From positions 1 to 64,000 of the forward strand of contig NZ_JANFDG010000007.1 in NCBI RefSeq assembly GCF_024609765.1: a stretch of 64,000 nucleotides of DNA, in the 5' to 3' direction. The stretch is from Shinella pollutisoli. Lineage in GTDB: Bacteria > Pseudomonadota > Alphaproteobacteria > Rhizobiales > Rhizobiaceae. The position numbers and the translations under genes are program-made. Below, one piece after another: positions 54,277 through 63,223 of the stretch. The notes under the pieces are model-generated. The model ran no database searches. It saw nothing but the letters and a program-made list of their open reading frames with translations, and was not told the origin of the DNA. Positions within the stretch are counted from its first letter, which is position 1, and each line of letters opens with the position of its first letter.

Positions 54277-55047
54277 ATGAACCTGCGCACCGCCTTCTCC
54301 GCCCCCCTGCGAAACAAGTCGACGGTCCTTGGGACCTGGATGCAGATTCCCGACACCTACGTGGCCGAGATCATGGCCCAGGCCGGGTTCGATTTCGTGC
54401 TCGTCGACGGCGAGCATGCGCCGGTCACCCCGGAAGACCTGCGCGTGCTGCTTCCCGCCTTCGAGAAGAACGGCACCCCGGTTCTCTACCGCGTGCGCAA
54501 GAACGCGTCCGACGCCATCAAGGCCGCCTTGGACCAGGGCATCCCGGCGCTCATGGTTCCCATGGTCAATTCCGCCGAGGAGGCCCGCGAGGTCGTGGCC
54601 GCGGCCAAGTATCCCCCGGCCGGCGTGCGCGGCATGGGGCCCCTGCGCGCGTCGAACTTCTACATGAACGAGGCCGCATACGTCGCCGCCGCCAATGCCG
54701 AGACGGCCGTCGTCGTGCAGATCGAGACGCGCGGCGGCCTGGAAGCCGTCGAGGAAATCGCCGCCGTTCCCGGCATCGACTGCCTCTATGTCGGCCCCGC
54801 TGACCTCGCCATGTCGCTGGGCATCAAGGTCGGCGTGCTGTCGGAGGAGCTGAAGGCAGCCTGCGCCCGCGTGTGCGCGGCGGCGGCCGGCAACGGGATC
54901 GCCGCGGGCATCGACGTGGCCTCGCTCGATTTCATCCCCGCCTATCGCGAGCTCGGCTTCACGCTTTTCACCCACGGTCTCGACACCGGCTACCTCGCCG
55001 ACGGCGGCCGCCAGACCTCCGCAAAACTCCGGGAGCTGTGTTCCTAA
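54277..55047 (+). CDS. HpcH/HpaI-family aldolase
   Basis: This 256-residue class II-type pyruvate aldolase of the HpcH/HpaI family splits or forms 2-oxo-hydroxy acids with a divalent metal. It has the motifs GTWMQIPDTYVAEIMAQAGFD, LVDGEHAP, VVVQIETRGGLEAVE with the metal-ligand Glu, and YVGPADLAMSLG. The ATG at 54277 gives the usual start; an earlier in-frame start at 54217 lies inside the palindromic region. The true substrate is unknown. Confidence 0.88.
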   Translation: MNLRTAFSAPLRNKSTVLGTWMQIPDTYVAEIMAQAGFDFVLVDGEHAPVTPEDLRVLLPAFEKNGTPVLYRVRKNASDAIKAALDQGIPALMVPMVNSAEEAREVVAAAKYPPAGVRGMGPLRASNFYMNEAAYVAAANAETAVVVQIETRGGLEAVEEIAAVPGIDCLYVGPADLAMSLGIKVGVLSEELKAACARVCAAAAGNGIAAGIDVASLDFIPAYRELGFTLFTHGLDTGYLADGGRQTSAKLRELCS

Positions 55048-55096
55048 GAGCCTGCCCCGGCCGTCCGAGCTCAACCATCGAAAAGGGAGATATTCG

Positions 55097-56143
55097 ATGC
55101 AACTCACACGTCGTGCATTACTCGGAAGTACAGCGGCACTGGGCCTTGCCAGCGCTTTCTCAGGCCTCCTGGGCGCCGGCCGTGCGCTGGCGCAATCCGG
55201 CAGCGTCACCATCGCCACCTCCGGCGGCGCGTTCGAGGAGGCGCTGCGGGCTGCGTTCTTCACGCCCTATCAGGAGGCGAACCCGTCGCTGGTCATGCGC
55301 TTCGACACGCCCGACGATCCGTCGCGCCTGAAAGCCATGGTCGAGGCCGGCAACGTCACCGTCGACCTGTGGACGACCGGCGACTATTTCGGCTTCGACA
55401 GCGATGCCGAATGGCTCGAGGAGATCGACTATTCGGTCGTCGACGGCGACGCCCTCCTGCCGGGGCGGGCGATGAAATATCGCGTCGGCCTCGATATCGA
55501 GCAGACCCTGATCACCTACCGCACCGACGCCTTCCCCAACGGCGGCCCGCAGACGCTCGCCGACTTCTTCGACGTCGAGAAGTTCCCCGGCATGCGCGCC
55601 TGCTGGAAGTGGGTCGCCGGCGGCATCTTCGAGGCTGCCCTGCTTGCCGACGGCGTGAAGAAGGAGGACCTCTATCCGCTCGACATCGAGCGGGCGCTCG
55701 CCAAGCTGGAGACCATCCGCGACTCGATCATCTGGTGGGACACCGGCGCCCAGTCGCAGCAGCTGCTCACCAGCGGCGAGGCGGCGATGGGCATCCTGTG
55801 GGGGTCGCGCGCCTTCCCGGCGATGGAGGCCGCTCCGATCGGCGTGGCGTGGGGCGAATGGTTCTCGGCGGGAACCTGGTGCATGGTGCCGAAGGGTGCC
55901 GCGAACAAAGAGGAGGCCTTCAAGGTCATCGCCTTCGCTGTGTCGACGGAGCCCCAGATCAAGCTCACCTCGCTGCTGCCCTACGGCCCGACCAATGCCG
56001 AAGCGGCTAAGCGGGTGGACGAGCGCTACAAGGGCAATCTGCCGACCGATCACCTCGACACCCAGATCGCGATCGACAACACCTGGTGGATCGCCAACCA
56101 GGCCGCCGTCGACACGCGCTTCCAGGAATGGCTCCTGGGCTGA
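55097..56143 (+). CDS. PotD-type ABC substrate-binding protein
   Basis: This 348-residue periplasmic binding protein of the spermidine/putrescine class has a Tat-type signal (TRRALLGSTAALGLASAF, cut after ALA-Q near residue 32). The mature part starts SVTIATSGGAFEEALRAAFF and shows DLWTTGDYFG. It could bind a polyamine or a related cation or amino acid derivative. A hairpin follows the stop before the permease genes. Confidence 0.88.
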   Translation: MQLTRRALLGSTAALGLASAFSGLLGAGRALAQSGSVTIATSGGAFEEALRAAFFTPYQEANPSLVMRFDTPDDPSRLKAMVEAGNVTVDLWTTGDYFGFDSDAEWLEEIDYSVVDGDALLPGRAMKYRVGLDIEQTLITYRTDAFPNGGPQTLADFFDVEKFPGMRACWKWVAGGIFEAALLADGVKKEDLYPLDIERALAKLETIRDSIIWWDTGAQSQQLLTSGEAAMGILWGSRAFPAMEAAPIGVAWGEWFSAGTWCMVPKGAANKEEAFKVIAFAVSTEPQIKLTSLLPYGPTNAEAAKRVDERYKGNLPTDHLDTQIAIDNTWWIANQAAVDTRFQEWLLG

Positions 56144-56150
56144 GCCCGCA

Positions 56151-56174
56151 GTCCCCGCTCTTGCGGGCGGGGAC
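56151..56174 (+). terminator. Intra-operon hairpin after the PotD-type gene
   Basis: Arms GTCCCCGC (56151-56158) and GCGGGGAC (56167-56174) around an 8-base loop, followed by CCCC and TTTT. It is probably a partial terminator that raises binding-protein output over the permeases. Confidence 0.6.
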
Positions 56175-56198
56175 CCCTTTTCCTCCTGAAGGCAGACG

Positions 56199-57074
56199 AT
56201 GACTATCGCAGCAAACCCGGAAACGGCTGGAGAGCGCGGCGGGCTGCTCCGCAGGATGGCACGGGCCAACTGGCTCCTGCTCGCCCTGCCGGCGCTTGCC
56301 TTCTTCAGCATCTTCTTCGTCTATCCGCTGATCGACATCGCGATGCGCAGCCTGCAGGGCGGCGTCGTCAACTACGAGCGCATCTTCGGCACGACGCTCT
56401 ACGTGCGCGTCGTGATGACGACCTTCGAGATGGCGCTGATCGTGACGGTCTGCTGCCTCGTGATCGGCTACGCCTACGCCTATGCGCTGTCGGCCACCGG
56501 CGGATATCTGCAGGTGTTCCTCACGCTGGCGCTGCTCCTGCCCTTCTGGGTCAGCGTGCTGCTGCGGACCTTCGCCTGGCTCGTCCTGTTGCAGAACACC
56601 GGCCTGATCAACCAGGGCCTTCTCGCCCTCGGGCTGATCGATGCGCCGTTCCAGCTCGTGCGCAACAAGTTCGGCATCGCGGTGGGCATGGTCAACATCC
56701 TCCTTCCCTACATGGTGCTGCCGATCCTCTCGGTGATGAAGGGGATCGATCCGAAGCTGATGCTGGCGGCCCGCATTTCCGGCGCCTCCTATCTGCGCTG
56801 CTTCTTCCGAGTCTACCTGCCGCTGACGCTGCCCGGGATCATATCGGGCTGCGTGCTCGTGATGACGCTGTCGCTGGGCTTCTACATCGTTCCGGCCGTC
56901 CTCGGCGGCGGGCGCGACACGATGATCGCGCAGCTGATCGCCGACCAGATCACCCGGCAGGTCAATTTCAGTTTCTCGAGCGCGCTGGCGGTGACGCTGA
57001 TGCTGTTCACCGGCATCGTCTTCGCGCTGTTCGCCCTGTCGCTGCGCCTTGCGAAGAAACGGCTGGGTGGCTGA
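56199..57074 (+). CDS. PotB-type ABC permease
   Basis: This 291-residue inner-membrane permease has six main hydrophobic helices and the EAA-loop region LMLAARISGASYLRCFFRVYLPLTLPGI. It is the first permease of the polyamine-class transporter. Its stop is one base before the next start, so the two subunits are co-translated. Confidence 0.88.
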   Translation: MTIAANPETAGERGGLLRRMARANWLLLALPALAFFSIFFVYPLIDIAMRSLQGGVVNYERIFGTTLYVRVVMTTFEMALIVTVCCLVIGYAYAYALSATGGYLQVFLTLALLLPFWVSVLLRTFAWLVLLQNTGLINQGLLALGLIDAPFQLVRNKFGIAVGMVNILLPYMVLPILSVMKGIDPKLMLAARISGASYLRCFFRVYLPLTLPGIISGCVLVMTLSLGFYIVPAVLGGGRDTMIAQLIADQITRQVNFSFSSALAVTLMLFTGIVFALFALSLRLAKKRLGG

Positions 57075-57075
57075 G

Positions 57076-57870
57076 ATGGATCGTTTCATCCAGACCTTCG
57101 GCAAGGGCCTCTACGTCGTCTTCATGGCGCTCGTCGTCGTCTATCTCGTCTTCCCGGTCCTCGTCATGATCCCGATCTCGTTCAACGAGATCAACGATCT
57201 GCGCTTTCCTCCGGTGGGCTTCTCCTTCCGCTGGTACGAGGCCTTCGCGAACGACCCGGTATGGGTGCATGCCCTCTTCACCAGCACCAAGGTCGCCTTC
57301 GGCACGGTCGCGGTGTCCGCCACGCTCGGCACGCTGGCGGCGATGGGCCTGTTCCAGTGCCGCAGCCTGATGCGCGCGCCGTTGCAGGGCTACATGCTGT
57401 CGCCGATCGTGACGCCGGTCGTGGTGCTGGCGATCGGCGTCTTCATGGTGTTCTCGCGCTGGGGCATCGCCGGCACGATCCCCGGCCTCATCATCGCGCA
57501 CAGCGTGCTGGCCATCCCGGTCGTCATCGTCGCCGTGCTGACCGCGCTGCAGACCATGCCGCCGAACGTCGTCCCGGCCGCCACGGGCCTGGGCGGCAGC
57601 CGCCTGCGCGTCTTCTTCCGCATCGAGCTGCCGCTGCTGCGGCCCGGCATCTTCAGCGGCGCGGTCTTCGCCTTCATCACCTCCTGGGACGAGGCCGTCA
57701 TCTCGACGTTCCTCACCGCCCCCGCCACCAAGACGCTGCCGGTCCTCATCTGGGGCGGCGTGCAGACCGGCCTCAGCCCGATCATCGCCGCCGTCGGCAG
57801 CATCATGGTCACGTTGACCGCCCTGGCTTTCGTCGTCGTCTGGATCTTCCGGACCCGAAAAGCCGCCTGA
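57076..57870 (+). CDS. PotC-type ABC permease
   Basis: This 264-residue inner-membrane permease has the EAA loop VPAATGLGGSRLRVFFRIELPLLRPGI. The ATG at 57076 is one base after the PotB-type stop; a longer start at 57049 would overlap that gene by 26 bases. It is the second permease of the transporter. Confidence 0.88.
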   Translation: MDRFIQTFGKGLYVVFMALVVVYLVFPVLVMIPISFNEINDLRFPPVGFSFRWYEAFANDPVWVHALFTSTKVAFGTVAVSATLGTLAAMGLFQCRSLMRAPLQGYMLSPIVTPVVVLAIGVFMVFSRWGIAGTIPGLIIAHSVLAIPVVIVAVLTALQTMPPNVVPAATGLGGSRLRVFFRIELPLLRPGIFSGAVFAFITSWDEAVISTFLTAPATKTLPVLIWGGVQTGLSPIIAAVGSIMVTLTALAFVVVWIFRTRKAA

Positions 57871-57887
57871 ACCCTGGGACCCGCTCG

Positions 57888-58970
57888 ATGACCTACGCGC
57901 TTCAGCTTGAGGCTATCTGGAAAAGCTTTGGGAGCCACGTCGTTCTCAAGGATGTCTCCCTCGATCTCAGGAAGGGGGAGTTCATGACGATGCTCGGGCC
58001 GTCGGGCTCGGGCAAGTCGACGACACTCAACATCATCGCTGGCTTCTACTACCCGGACCGCGGCAATCTCTATCTCCACGGCAAGGAGATCGCGCATGTG
58101 GCGCCGAACCGGCGCAACATCGGCATGGTGTTCCAGGACTATGCGCTGTTTCCGCACATGACGATCCTCGACAACGTCGCCTTCCCGCTCGAGGCGAGGG
58201 GGATCGCGCGGCGCGCGCGGCGGGACAAGGCCGCCGAGATGCTCGGGGTGGTGGGGCTCGCCGAATATGTCGACCGCAGCCCCTGGCAGCTTTCCGGCGG
58301 CCAGAGGCAGCGCGTGGCGCTGGCACGGGCGCTGGTGTTCAATCCGGACATCGTGCTGCTGGACGAGCCGCTCGGCGCGCTCGACAAGAAGCTGCGCACC
58401 GAGATGCAGATCGAGATCCTGCGCATCACCCGCCAGCTCGGCGCCACCGTCATCTCGGTGACCCACGACCAGGAGGAGGCGCTGATCATGTCCGACCGCA
58501 TCGCCCTGTTCAGGAAGGGCGAACTCGCCCAGGTCGGGCTGCCGCGCGAGCTCTATGCGGAGCCGAACAGCGTCTTCACCGCGGATTTCCTCGGCGAATC
58601 CAACTTCCTCAACGCGACGCTGTCCCGCGGCGGCGGGCAGGCCGTCCTGCAGGGCGACGGGTGGCGCTATGCCGTCCCGAGCGACCGCATCGGCCCGAAT
58701 GTGGCGGACGGTCCCGTCAAGGTCATGCTGCGCCCCGAGCAGATGACGCGGCTTGCCGGCGCGGACGCCGCCGCGGACAGGGCGTTCGTGCGGGCGGTGA
58801 TCCGCGACGCGGTGTACCTCGGCTCCGGGATCCGCGTGTTCGCCGTGACGCGCGACGGCACCGAGGTCCAGATAACCCATCCCGTCGACGCCGACGCCCG
58901 ATCGCTGGAGCGCGGCTGCGAAATCCTGCTCGGCTGGAAGAGCACCGTCGGCACGGTGCTGCAAGGCTGA
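57888..58970 (+). CDS. PotA-type ABC ATPase
   Basis: This 360-residue ATPase has Walker A GPSGSGKST, a VFQDYALFPHMT Q-loop segment, signature LSGGQRQR, and Walker B IVLLDEPLGALD. The C-terminal 120 residues are a TOBE regulatory domain (VKVMLRPEQMTRL). It follows the PotC-type gene by 17 bases and completes a four-part transporter of polyamine or related cation class. Confidence 0.9.
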   Translation: MTYALQLEAIWKSFGSHVVLKDVSLDLRKGEFMTMLGPSGSGKSTTLNIIAGFYYPDRGNLYLHGKEIAHVAPNRRNIGMVFQDYALFPHMTILDNVAFPLEARGIARRARRDKAAEMLGVVGLAEYVDRSPWQLSGGQRQRVALARALVFNPDIVLLDEPLGALDKKLRTEMQIEILRITRQLGATVISVTHDQEEALIMSDRIALFRKGELAQVGLPRELYAEPNSVFTADFLGESNFLNATLSRGGGQAVLQGDGWRYAVPSDRIGPNVADGPVKVMLRPEQMTRLAGADAAADRAFVRAVIRDAVYLGSGIRVFAVTRDGTEVQITHPVDADARSLERGCEILLGWKSTVGTVLQG

Positions 58971-58997
58971 CACCAACTCTCGAGAATGGAGACGATC

Positions 58998-60491
58998 ATG
59001 AATGTTCAAGGCGGGACGGCGGAGAACGCCGTGCGTAACTACCGGTTGTTCATCGACGGAGACCATGCGGCCTCCGAAAGCGGCCGGGTGATCGAGCGGC
59101 ACAATCCCGCGACCGGCGCCCTGGTGGCGACCTGGCCCGCCGGCACCGCGAAGGATGCCGAGCGCGCGATCGCCGCGGCGCGCGCCGCCTTCGCCGATCG
59201 CCGCTGGTGCGGCCTCAGCGTCGCGGAGCGTTCCGCCGTCCTGTTTGCCGTCGCCGACCGCATCCGCGACAACGCGGCCGAGCTTGCCCGCATCGAGAGC
59301 CTGGAGTCCGGCAAGACGCTGGCGCAGGCGACCGACGAGGTGCTCTGGGCCGCGGATATCTGGCGCTACGCCGCAGGCCAGGCGCGCGCGCAGCACGGCG
59401 ACAGCCACGGCAATCTCGGCGACGGCAAGCTGGCCCTGGTCCTGCGCGAGCCCGCCGGCGTCGTCGGCATGATCACGCCCTGGAACTTCCCGCTCGTCAT
59501 CCTCTCGCAGAAGCTGCCGTTCGCGCTCGCCGCCGGCTGCTCCGTCGTCATCAAGCCGAGCGAGCTGACCTCGGGCACCACCCTCATCGTCGCATCCTAC
59601 CTCTCCGACGCCGGCCTGCCGGCCGGCGTCTTCAACGTCGTCACCGGCTACGGCAAGGACGTCGGCGCGGTCCTGTCGGCGCATCCGGCGGTCGACGTGA
59701 TCACCTTCACCGGCTCCACCGCGACCGGGCAGGCGATCATCGCGGCGGCGGCTCCGACGATGAAGAAGACCGTCCTCGAGCTCGGCGGCAAGAGCCCGAA
59801 CATCGTCTTCGCCGACGCGGATATCGACGCCGCCGTCGACGCGGCGATCAAGGGCGTCGTCCTGAACCAGGGGGCCGAATGCTGCGCGGGCAGCCGCGTC
59901 CTCGTCCAGTACTCGATCCTCGAGGACTTCAAGGCGCGGCTCCTGGAGAAGGTGCGCCGCGTCACGGTGGGCGACCCTCTCTCGCCCGACAGTACCATCG
60001 GTGCGATCGTCAACGAGACGCAGTTCGAAAAGATAAAGGCCTACATCGCCAAGGGCAGGGCGCAGAACACGCTGCTCTGCGGCGGCGAACCCGTCGCCGG
60101 CCTGCCGGGCTACTTCCTGCAGCCGACGATCTTCTGCGACGTCAGGCCGGGCGACGCGATCGCCACCGACGAGATCTTCGGGCCGGTCATGGCGCTGATC
60201 GGCTTCGACACGCCCGAGGAGGCGGCCATAATCGCGAACGACACCGCGTACGGCCTCGCGTCGGGGATATGGACCTCCAGCGTCGACAACGCCATCTGGA
60301 TGGCGCGCGCAATCCGCGCCGGCATCGTCTGGGTCAACACCTATCTCGACCTGCCGACGGAGGTCCCCATCGGCGGCATCAAGCAGTCGGGCTACGGCCG
60401 CGAGAACGGGCGCTTCGCGATCGAAGAGTTCCAGGTCCTCAAGACCGTGGTGATCCAGGACAGCCGTGCCTACGGCAAGTACCTGGGCTGA
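58998..60491 (+). CDS. NAD(P)-dependent aldehyde dehydrogenase
   Basis: This 497-residue ALDH has ITPWNFPLV, the glutamate block VLELGGKSPN, and the catalytic-cysteine block GAECCAGSRV, with two adjacent Cys. It resembles betaine aldehyde or gamma-aminobutyraldehyde dehydrogenases, which fits a polyamine-class transporter. The ATG at 58998 is preceded by GGAG at nine bases, while the earlier ATG at 58986 lacks a site. The substrate is inferred only. Confidence 0.88.
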   Translation: MNVQGGTAENAVRNYRLFIDGDHAASESGRVIERHNPATGALVATWPAGTAKDAERAIAAARAAFADRRWCGLSVAERSAVLFAVADRIRDNAAELARIESLESGKTLAQATDEVLWAADIWRYAAGQARAQHGDSHGNLGDGKLALVLREPAGVVGMITPWNFPLVILSQKLPFALAAGCSVVIKPSELTSGTTLIVASYLSDAGLPAGVFNVVTGYGKDVGAVLSAHPAVDVITFTGSTATGQAIIAAAAPTMKKTVLELGGKSPNIVFADADIDAAVDAAIKGVVLNQGAECCAGSRVLVQYSILEDFKARLLEKVRRVTVGDPLSPDSTIGAIVNETQFEKIKAYIAKGRAQNTLLCGGEPVAGLPGYFLQPTIFCDVRPGDAIATDEIFGPVMALIGFDTPEEAAIIANDTAYGLASGIWTSSVDNAIWMARAIRAGIVWVNTYLDLPTEVPIGGIKQSGYGRENGRFAIEEFQVLKTVVIQDSRAYGKYLG

Positions 60492-60496
60492 CCGGC

Positions 60497-61537
60497 ATGC
60501 GATCGCTTCTTTCGATCAATGTCGTCGGGTGCCATGCCGAAGGCGAGGTGGGGGATGTCATCGTCGGGGGCGTCCTGCCTCCGGCGGGCGGCACGATGAT
60601 GGAGCGCATGATCAGCATGGAGCGCGACCACGACCACATCCGCCGGATGCTGATCTGCGAGCCGCGCGGCTCCGTCGCGCGGCACGTCAACCTGATCGTC
60701 CCGGCGGTCAATCCGGACTGCGTGGCGGGCGCCATCATCATGGAGCCCACCGAATATGTGCCGATGTCCGGCTCCAACACCATCTGCATCGCCACCGTGC
60801 TGCTCGAGACGGGCATGGTGCCCATGCGGGAGCCGGTCGCCCGGTTCAAGCTCGACATGCCCGGCGGGGTGATCGAGGTGACCGCGCACTGCGACAACGG
60901 GAAATGCCGCTCCGTCACCTTCCGCAACGCGCCCGCCTTCGCGGCCGTTCTCGGCGGCGCGCTCGAGGTCGAGGGCCACGGAACCATTCCGCTCGACATC
61001 GCCTATGGCGGCATGTTCTTCGGCATCGTCGACGCGAAGGCGCTCGGCTTCGACGTGAAACCGGACGAGGCACGCGATCTGGCGCTGCTCGGCGAGAAGA
61101 TCCGCAGGGCGGCGCGCGAGCAGTTCGACGTCGTGCATCCGGACTTCCCGAACGTGCGCGGCGTCTCGATCGTGCAGTTCGCGATGCCGTTCGAGGGCAG
61201 CGGCAAGGTCACGCGCAATACCTGCATCGTCTCGCCGGGCCGCTCCGACCGCAGCCCGACCGGCACGGGCACCTCGGCACGGATGGCCGTCCTGCAGGCG
61301 CGCGGGCTGATGAAGAAGGGGGATGTCCTCATCCATTCGTCCATCATCGGCTCCGAATTCCGCGGCGAGATCCTCGACGTGCGGGAGCGCAACGGCCGCA
61401 CCGAGATCATCCCCCAGATCACCGGGCGCGCCTGGATCACCGGTACCCACACCTACCAGCTCGATCCGGACGACCCCTGGCAGGCCGGCTACGTCCTGTC
61501 CGACACCTGGGGCGTCACCCCCTCGCTGAAGCAGTAA
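60497..61537 (+). CDS. Proline racemase-family protein with Ser/Thr active-site pair
   Basis: This 346-residue protein belongs to the proline racemase superfamily (proline racemase, 4-hydroxyproline 2-epimerase, trans-3-hydroxy-L-proline dehydratase). The two positions that hold catalytic Cys in racemases are Ser91 (PMSGSNTICIA) and Thr255 (DRSPTGTGTSA). The Thr is typical of 3-hydroxyproline dehydratase, but that enzyme keeps a Cys at the first position. The start is ATG at 60497, five bases after the ALDH stop. The activity is uncertain. Confidence 0.85.
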   Translation: MRSLLSINVVGCHAEGEVGDVIVGGVLPPAGGTMMERMISMERDHDHIRRMLICEPRGSVARHVNLIVPAVNPDCVAGAIIMEPTEYVPMSGSNTICIATVLLETGMVPMREPVARFKLDMPGGVIEVTAHCDNGKCRSVTFRNAPAFAAVLGGALEVEGHGTIPLDIAYGGMFFGIVDAKALGFDVKPDEARDLALLGEKIRRAAREQFDVVHPDFPNVRGVSIVQFAMPFEGSGKVTRNTCIVSPGRSDRSPTGTGTSARMAVLQARGLMKKGDVLIHSSIIGSEFRGEILDVRERNGRTEIIPQITGRAWITGTHTYQLDPDDPWQAGYVLSDTWGVTPSLKQ

Positions 61538-61569
61538 CGGCCCGCCGAGGCGAGCCGCGGAGAAACGTC

Positions 61570-62958
61570 ATGACCGAACTCCTGGATGCCGTGATCATAG
61601 GCGGCGGTCCTGCCGGAATGAGCGCTGCCTGGGAGCTTCGGGATCGGCGGATCCGGCTGCTCGAAGCCGGAGACAGGCTCGGCGGGCGGATGCATTCCGA
61701 GCCGCGCGGCGACGTCTGGATGAATTTCGGGGCGCATCTCTTTCCCGGCCCCGGGTCGCGCATCCAGTCGATGCTCGCCGACCTCGGCCTCCGCACGATC
61801 GAAATTCCCGGCAACAAGTTCGCCGTCTGGAGCGACGGAAGGCTGGTCGCGCCGCGCTCGGTCGCCATGATGCCGTTCCTCCTCGATTTCTCGCTGCGCG
61901 AGCGGATCGCGCTGTGCATTGCCGGGCTGCGCATAATGCGCGAGGTCGCGCGGTTCAAGCGGTTCCAGGCGCAAGGTGCCACACTTCCCGTCACCGAGCG
62001 TCGCCAGAAGGTCGCGTCCTATCGCGGCAACCGCTCCTTCGAACAGTTCCTCGGCCGGCTGCCGGCCCGCGTGCGCGCCCTTTTCGCGGCCTCCGGCCGC
62101 CGCGCCTCCGTCGAGATCGACGAGCAGGGCGCGGGCGTCGGCATCTCGCTTTTCGCCTCGGTCTGGGCGGGCAAGGCGAGCTCGATGGCGCTGAACCTGG
62201 ACGGCGGGACGGGCGCCCTGCCGCGGGCCGTCGAGGCCGCCCTGGGAAGCGCCGTCTCCTGCGGGGCGACCGTCCTGCGGGTCGTCGGGGCGGACGGCGG
62301 CGTTGCGGTCACGTTCGAGCGCGGCGGCGTGGTCGAGACCGTTCATGCACGGCGTGCCGTCGTGGCCGTTCCGGCCACCGCCGCGGCCGCCGTCTGCGAC
62401 GTGCCGGAAGCCGTGCGGAGCGCGCTCCTTGAGGTGCAATACGGGCCCTTCGTGTCGCTCGGCGTGCTGACCGACGAGAAGGACGCGCCGGACTGGAACG
62501 ATATCTACGCGATCACGGCCCTCGACGCGCCGTTCGACATGGTGTTCAACCACACCAACGCGATCCGGGCCGCCCGGCCCGGCGTCCGTCACGGCAGCTA
62601 CATGATGTATGCCGGCGGACGGCAGGCGAAATCGCTGCTCGGCCGCAGCGAGGAGGAGATCACGGCCCTTTACCTCGCGGCGTTTTTGCGCATCTTTCCT
62701 GCGCTGAGGGACAAGGTCGTCGAGACCAAGCTGTTCAAATGGTCGCCCGGCAACGCCTGCCGCGCGGTCGGCGCCGACTTCTCGCCGGTTGTCGATCACA
62801 CGGGCAGGGCCGTCCAGGCGATCCGTTTCTGCGGAGACTATTTCGCGGAGATCGGAAACATGGAGATCGCGGCCTCGACGGGACTTGAGGCGGCGCGGCT
62901 GGTCCGCGCGGAGCTGGATGCAAATCGGAAGGACGACCCATGCCCATCGTCAGAATAG
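61570..62958 (+). CDS. FAD-dependent amine-oxidase-type protein
   Basis: This 462-residue flavoprotein has the dinucleotide motif VIIGGGPAGMSAAWEL (residues 8-23) and LGGRMHSEP, the FAD-ribityl motif of the amine oxidase/protoporphyrinogen oxidase group, and the C-terminal FAD block IRFCGDYFAEIGNMEIAASTG. It may oxidise an amine or a hydroxylated ring made in this operon. Start ATG 61570 follows GGAGA. The 3' end overlaps the tiny tautomerase gene by 19 bases. Confidence 0.82.
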   Translation: MTELLDAVIIGGGPAGMSAAWELRDRRIRLLEAGDRLGGRMHSEPRGDVWMNFGAHLFPGPGSRIQSMLADLGLRTIEIPGNKFAVWSDGRLVAPRSVAMMPFLLDFSLRERIALCIAGLRIMREVARFKRFQAQGATLPVTERRQKVASYRGNRSFEQFLGRLPARVRALFAASGRRASVEIDEQGAGVGISLFASVWAGKASSMALNLDGGTGALPRAVEAALGSAVSCGATVLRVVGADGGVAVTFERGGVVETVHARRAVVAVPATAAAAVCDVPEAVRSALLEVQYGPFVSLGVLTDEKDAPDWNDIYAITALDAPFDMVFNHTNAIRAARPGVRHGSYMMYAGGRQAKSLLGRSEEEITALYLAAFLRIFPALRDKVVETKLFKWSPGNACRAVGADFSPVVDHTGRAVQAIRFCGDYFAEIGNMEIAASTGLEAARLVRAELDANRKDDPCPSSE

Positions 62959-63128
62959 AACTGTTCCCCGGTCGCCCGACCGAGGTGAAGCACGAACTCG
63001 CGCGCGAGATCACGGCGACGCTGGAACGCGTCGCCGGCATCAAGCCGTCCGCGACGACCGTCGTCTTCATCGAGGTGGAGCCGACGGACTGGATCGTGGG
63101 CGGCGAACCCTTCGCACGCCAGCGGTAG
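62940..63128 (+). CDS. 4-oxalocrotonate tautomerase-family small protein
   Basis: At 62 residues this has the standard 4-OT length, with the catalytic N-terminal proline (MPIVRIELFPGRP) and an alpha/beta pattern ending WIVGGEPFARQR. It is translated from within the end of the flavoprotein gene, which supports joint expression. It may tautomerise an enol product of the operon. Confidence 0.8.
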   Translation: MPIVRIELFPGRPTEVKHELAREITATLERVAGIKPSATTVVFIEVEPTDWIVGGEPFARQR

Positions 63129-63223
63129 CCGAATACGGGACCGGGCCGGGTCATTTCACCAGCTTCGGCGTGTCGGCCTGCTGGCCCCATTCGTGCCGGG
63201 AGCCGTCGCAGAGGCGCCAGCCG

